Assembly: GCF_004363295.1 (NCBI RefSeq)
Contig: NZ_SNYQ01000003.1
Location: 1-64,000, forward strand
Direction: 5' to 3'
DNA from: Mesocricetibacter intestinalis
GTDB lineage: Bacteria; Pseudomonadota; Gammaproteobacteria; Enterobacterales; Pasteurellaceae
DNA: 64,000 bases
In this document: positions 63,278 to 64,000 of the stretch, piece after piece
Numbering within the stretch: position 1 is the first letter of the stretch
Layout of the letters: the number at the start of each line of letters is the position of its first letter
The notes under the pieces: model-generated
Seen by the model: the letters and a program-made list of their open reading frames with translations, nothing else
What the model was told of the DNA's origin: nothing
Database searches by the model: none
Position numbers and translations under genes: made by a program

Positions 63278-63919
63278 TTATTTGCCGAAAGTTACCGGCA
63301 CTGACGCCGCTTTTTCCACACGGGCGGTCAACGCATCGATACCTTCTTTACGCAACAATGCTCCCCATTCCTGTTTTTTGGTTTCCACCATGCTGACCCC
63401 TTCGGCCACCATATCATATACCTGCCACTGACCGGTTTTACTGTTTTTACGCCATTGGAAGTTAAGATTCAACGGCGGCTGGCCGTTTTTCTGAATTAAT
63501 CTGACTCTGACCGTGGCCTGGCTATCACCGTTCAGCTGCTCTTTCTGCACCTGAATTTCCTGATCGCTGTACAGGGTCAGCGCCTGTGCATAGGCCTGCT
63601 CGATAAATTTATCGAATGCGGCGAAAAATTTCTGCCGCTGCTCCGCCGTCGTGGCGCTAAAAGATTTACCCAATACTAAAGAACCGGCGTAGTTTACATG
63701 AACATAAGGCATCAGATCCTGGCGTACTAAGGTTCTCAGATAATCGGGCGTCTGTTTAATTTTTGCCTGGTTGGCTTTCATATCGCCGAATAATTTATCT
63801 GCCGCCTGTTGAGTCAATGTATAAGGGCTGTCCGCCGCCATCAGACTTTGGGCGGCAAAAAGCGCGGTCATTACCAGCAACAGTTTTGCCAGCCAGTTTC
63901 TTATGCTGAATTTAGACAT
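63278..63919 (-). CDS. mlaC: Periplasmic phospholipid-binding protein MlaC
   Basis: MlaC carries phospholipids between the outer- and inner-membrane Mla complexes. A signal peptide (ending in SLMA, about residue 28) precedes the Tol_Tol_Ttg2 domain, with LVLGKSFSATTAEQRQKF near residue 80. Length is 213 (E. coli 211). It lies 32 bases after mlaD. Confidence 0.93.
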   Translation of the reverse strand: MSKFSIRNWLAKLLLVMTALFAAQSLMAADSPYTLTQQAADKLFGDMKANQAKIKQTPDYLRTLVRQDLMPYVHVNYAGSLVLGKSFSATTAEQRQKFFAAFDKFIEQAYAQALTLYSDQEIQVQKEQLNGDSQATVRVRLIQKNGQPPLNLNFQWRKNSKTGQWQVYDMVAEGVSMVETKKQEWGALLRKEGIDALTARVEKAASVPVTFGK

Positions 63920-63951
63920 AAATTTCTCCTTCGCTAAATTGTTCTTATTGC

Positions 63952-64000
63952 TTATTCCGCCGCTTTTTCTGCGCCGGATGCAGTTTTATCTTTATCGCCG
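63952..64000 (-). CDS. mlaD: MlaD, C-terminal end (partial)
   Basis: On the minus strand the window begins inside an open frame that ends GDKDKTASGAEKAAE followed by TAA at 63954-63952. Position directly upstream of mlaC and the polar, Lys/Asp/Ala-rich tail fit the C-terminus of the phospholipid-binding MCE protein MlaD. Only 15 residues are visible, so the identification rests on gene order. Confidence 0.7.
   Translation of the reverse strand, partial: GDKDKTASGAEKAAE

Overview
The window is a piece of chromosome from a Pasteurellaceae gammaproteobacterium. The 9-base Haemophilus-type DNA uptake signal (AAGTGCGGT or its complement) occurs at least 19 times, at 8259, 13067, 16256, 18683, 18755, 18784, 22806, 22821, 27700, 28993, 30757, 33824, 35301, 36283, 39231, 40330, 41528, 57365 and 58846. 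Gene order repeatedly matches that family (gmk-rpoZ-spoT-recG, metK-sprT-opa, pepB-ndk, nikKLMQO). The species cannot be fixed from the sequence alone; a Basfia/Mannheimia succiniciproducens or Actinobacillus succinogenes-like organism fits. Almost all genes lie on the minus strand. I saw no insertion sequence, prophage, CRISPR array, tRNA gene or simple-sequence phase-variation tract.

Layout, in coordinate order. 1-480: 5' end of a 16S rRNA gene (minus) with its boxA leader and UP-element promoter, placed just behind murI. 475-6696: murI, then the stringent-response and DNA-repair cluster gmk-rpoZ-spoT-recG. 7000-11140: gapA, rho and rhlB. 11210-20760: an HI0933-type flavoprotein followed by a complete anaerobic nitrite-ammonification set: nrfABCD, and nrfEFG with a CcmG/DsbE thioredoxin for attaching haem. 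A control region at 20339-20690 carries a predicted FNR site and two NarL/NarP 7-2-7 palindromes. 20751-28851: lipoate synthesis (lipA, lipB, ybeD) and the cell-elongation and ribosome cluster (dacA, rlpA, rodA, mrdA, rlmH, rsfS). 29081-39655: miaB, cpdA, nudF, a phosphopantetheinyl transferase, htpG, an opacity-type porin, sprT, metK, ndk and pepB.

39742-51753 is an AT-rich surface-polysaccharide locus. WbaP should start chains on undecaprenyl phosphate. Wzm and Wzt form an ABC exporter. Glf supplies UDP-galactofuranose, several glycosyltransferase-like proteins are present, and a nucleotidyltransferase, a small HAD phosphatase and a nucleotidyltransferase-kinase fusion look like a pathway for an activated substituent of unknown chemistry. 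This is the least understood and most interesting part of the window. It sits between pepB and the threonine operon.

52160-57180: thrABC with an attenuator and a leader peptide (thrL) rich in Thr, Ile and, unusually, Met codons. 57291-61321: yggS and the nickel ECF transporter nikKLMQO, which has a MerR-type promoter with a 19-base spacer. 61338-64000: murA, ibaG and the Mla phospholipid-transport genes mlaB, mlaC and the 3' end of mlaD, which runs off the window.

Several transcripts end in hairpins built from inverted uptake-signal pairs (dacA, cpdA, opa, and inside nrfA-nrfB). One of these, behind opa, has a wobble pair that favours folding on the gene's own strand.
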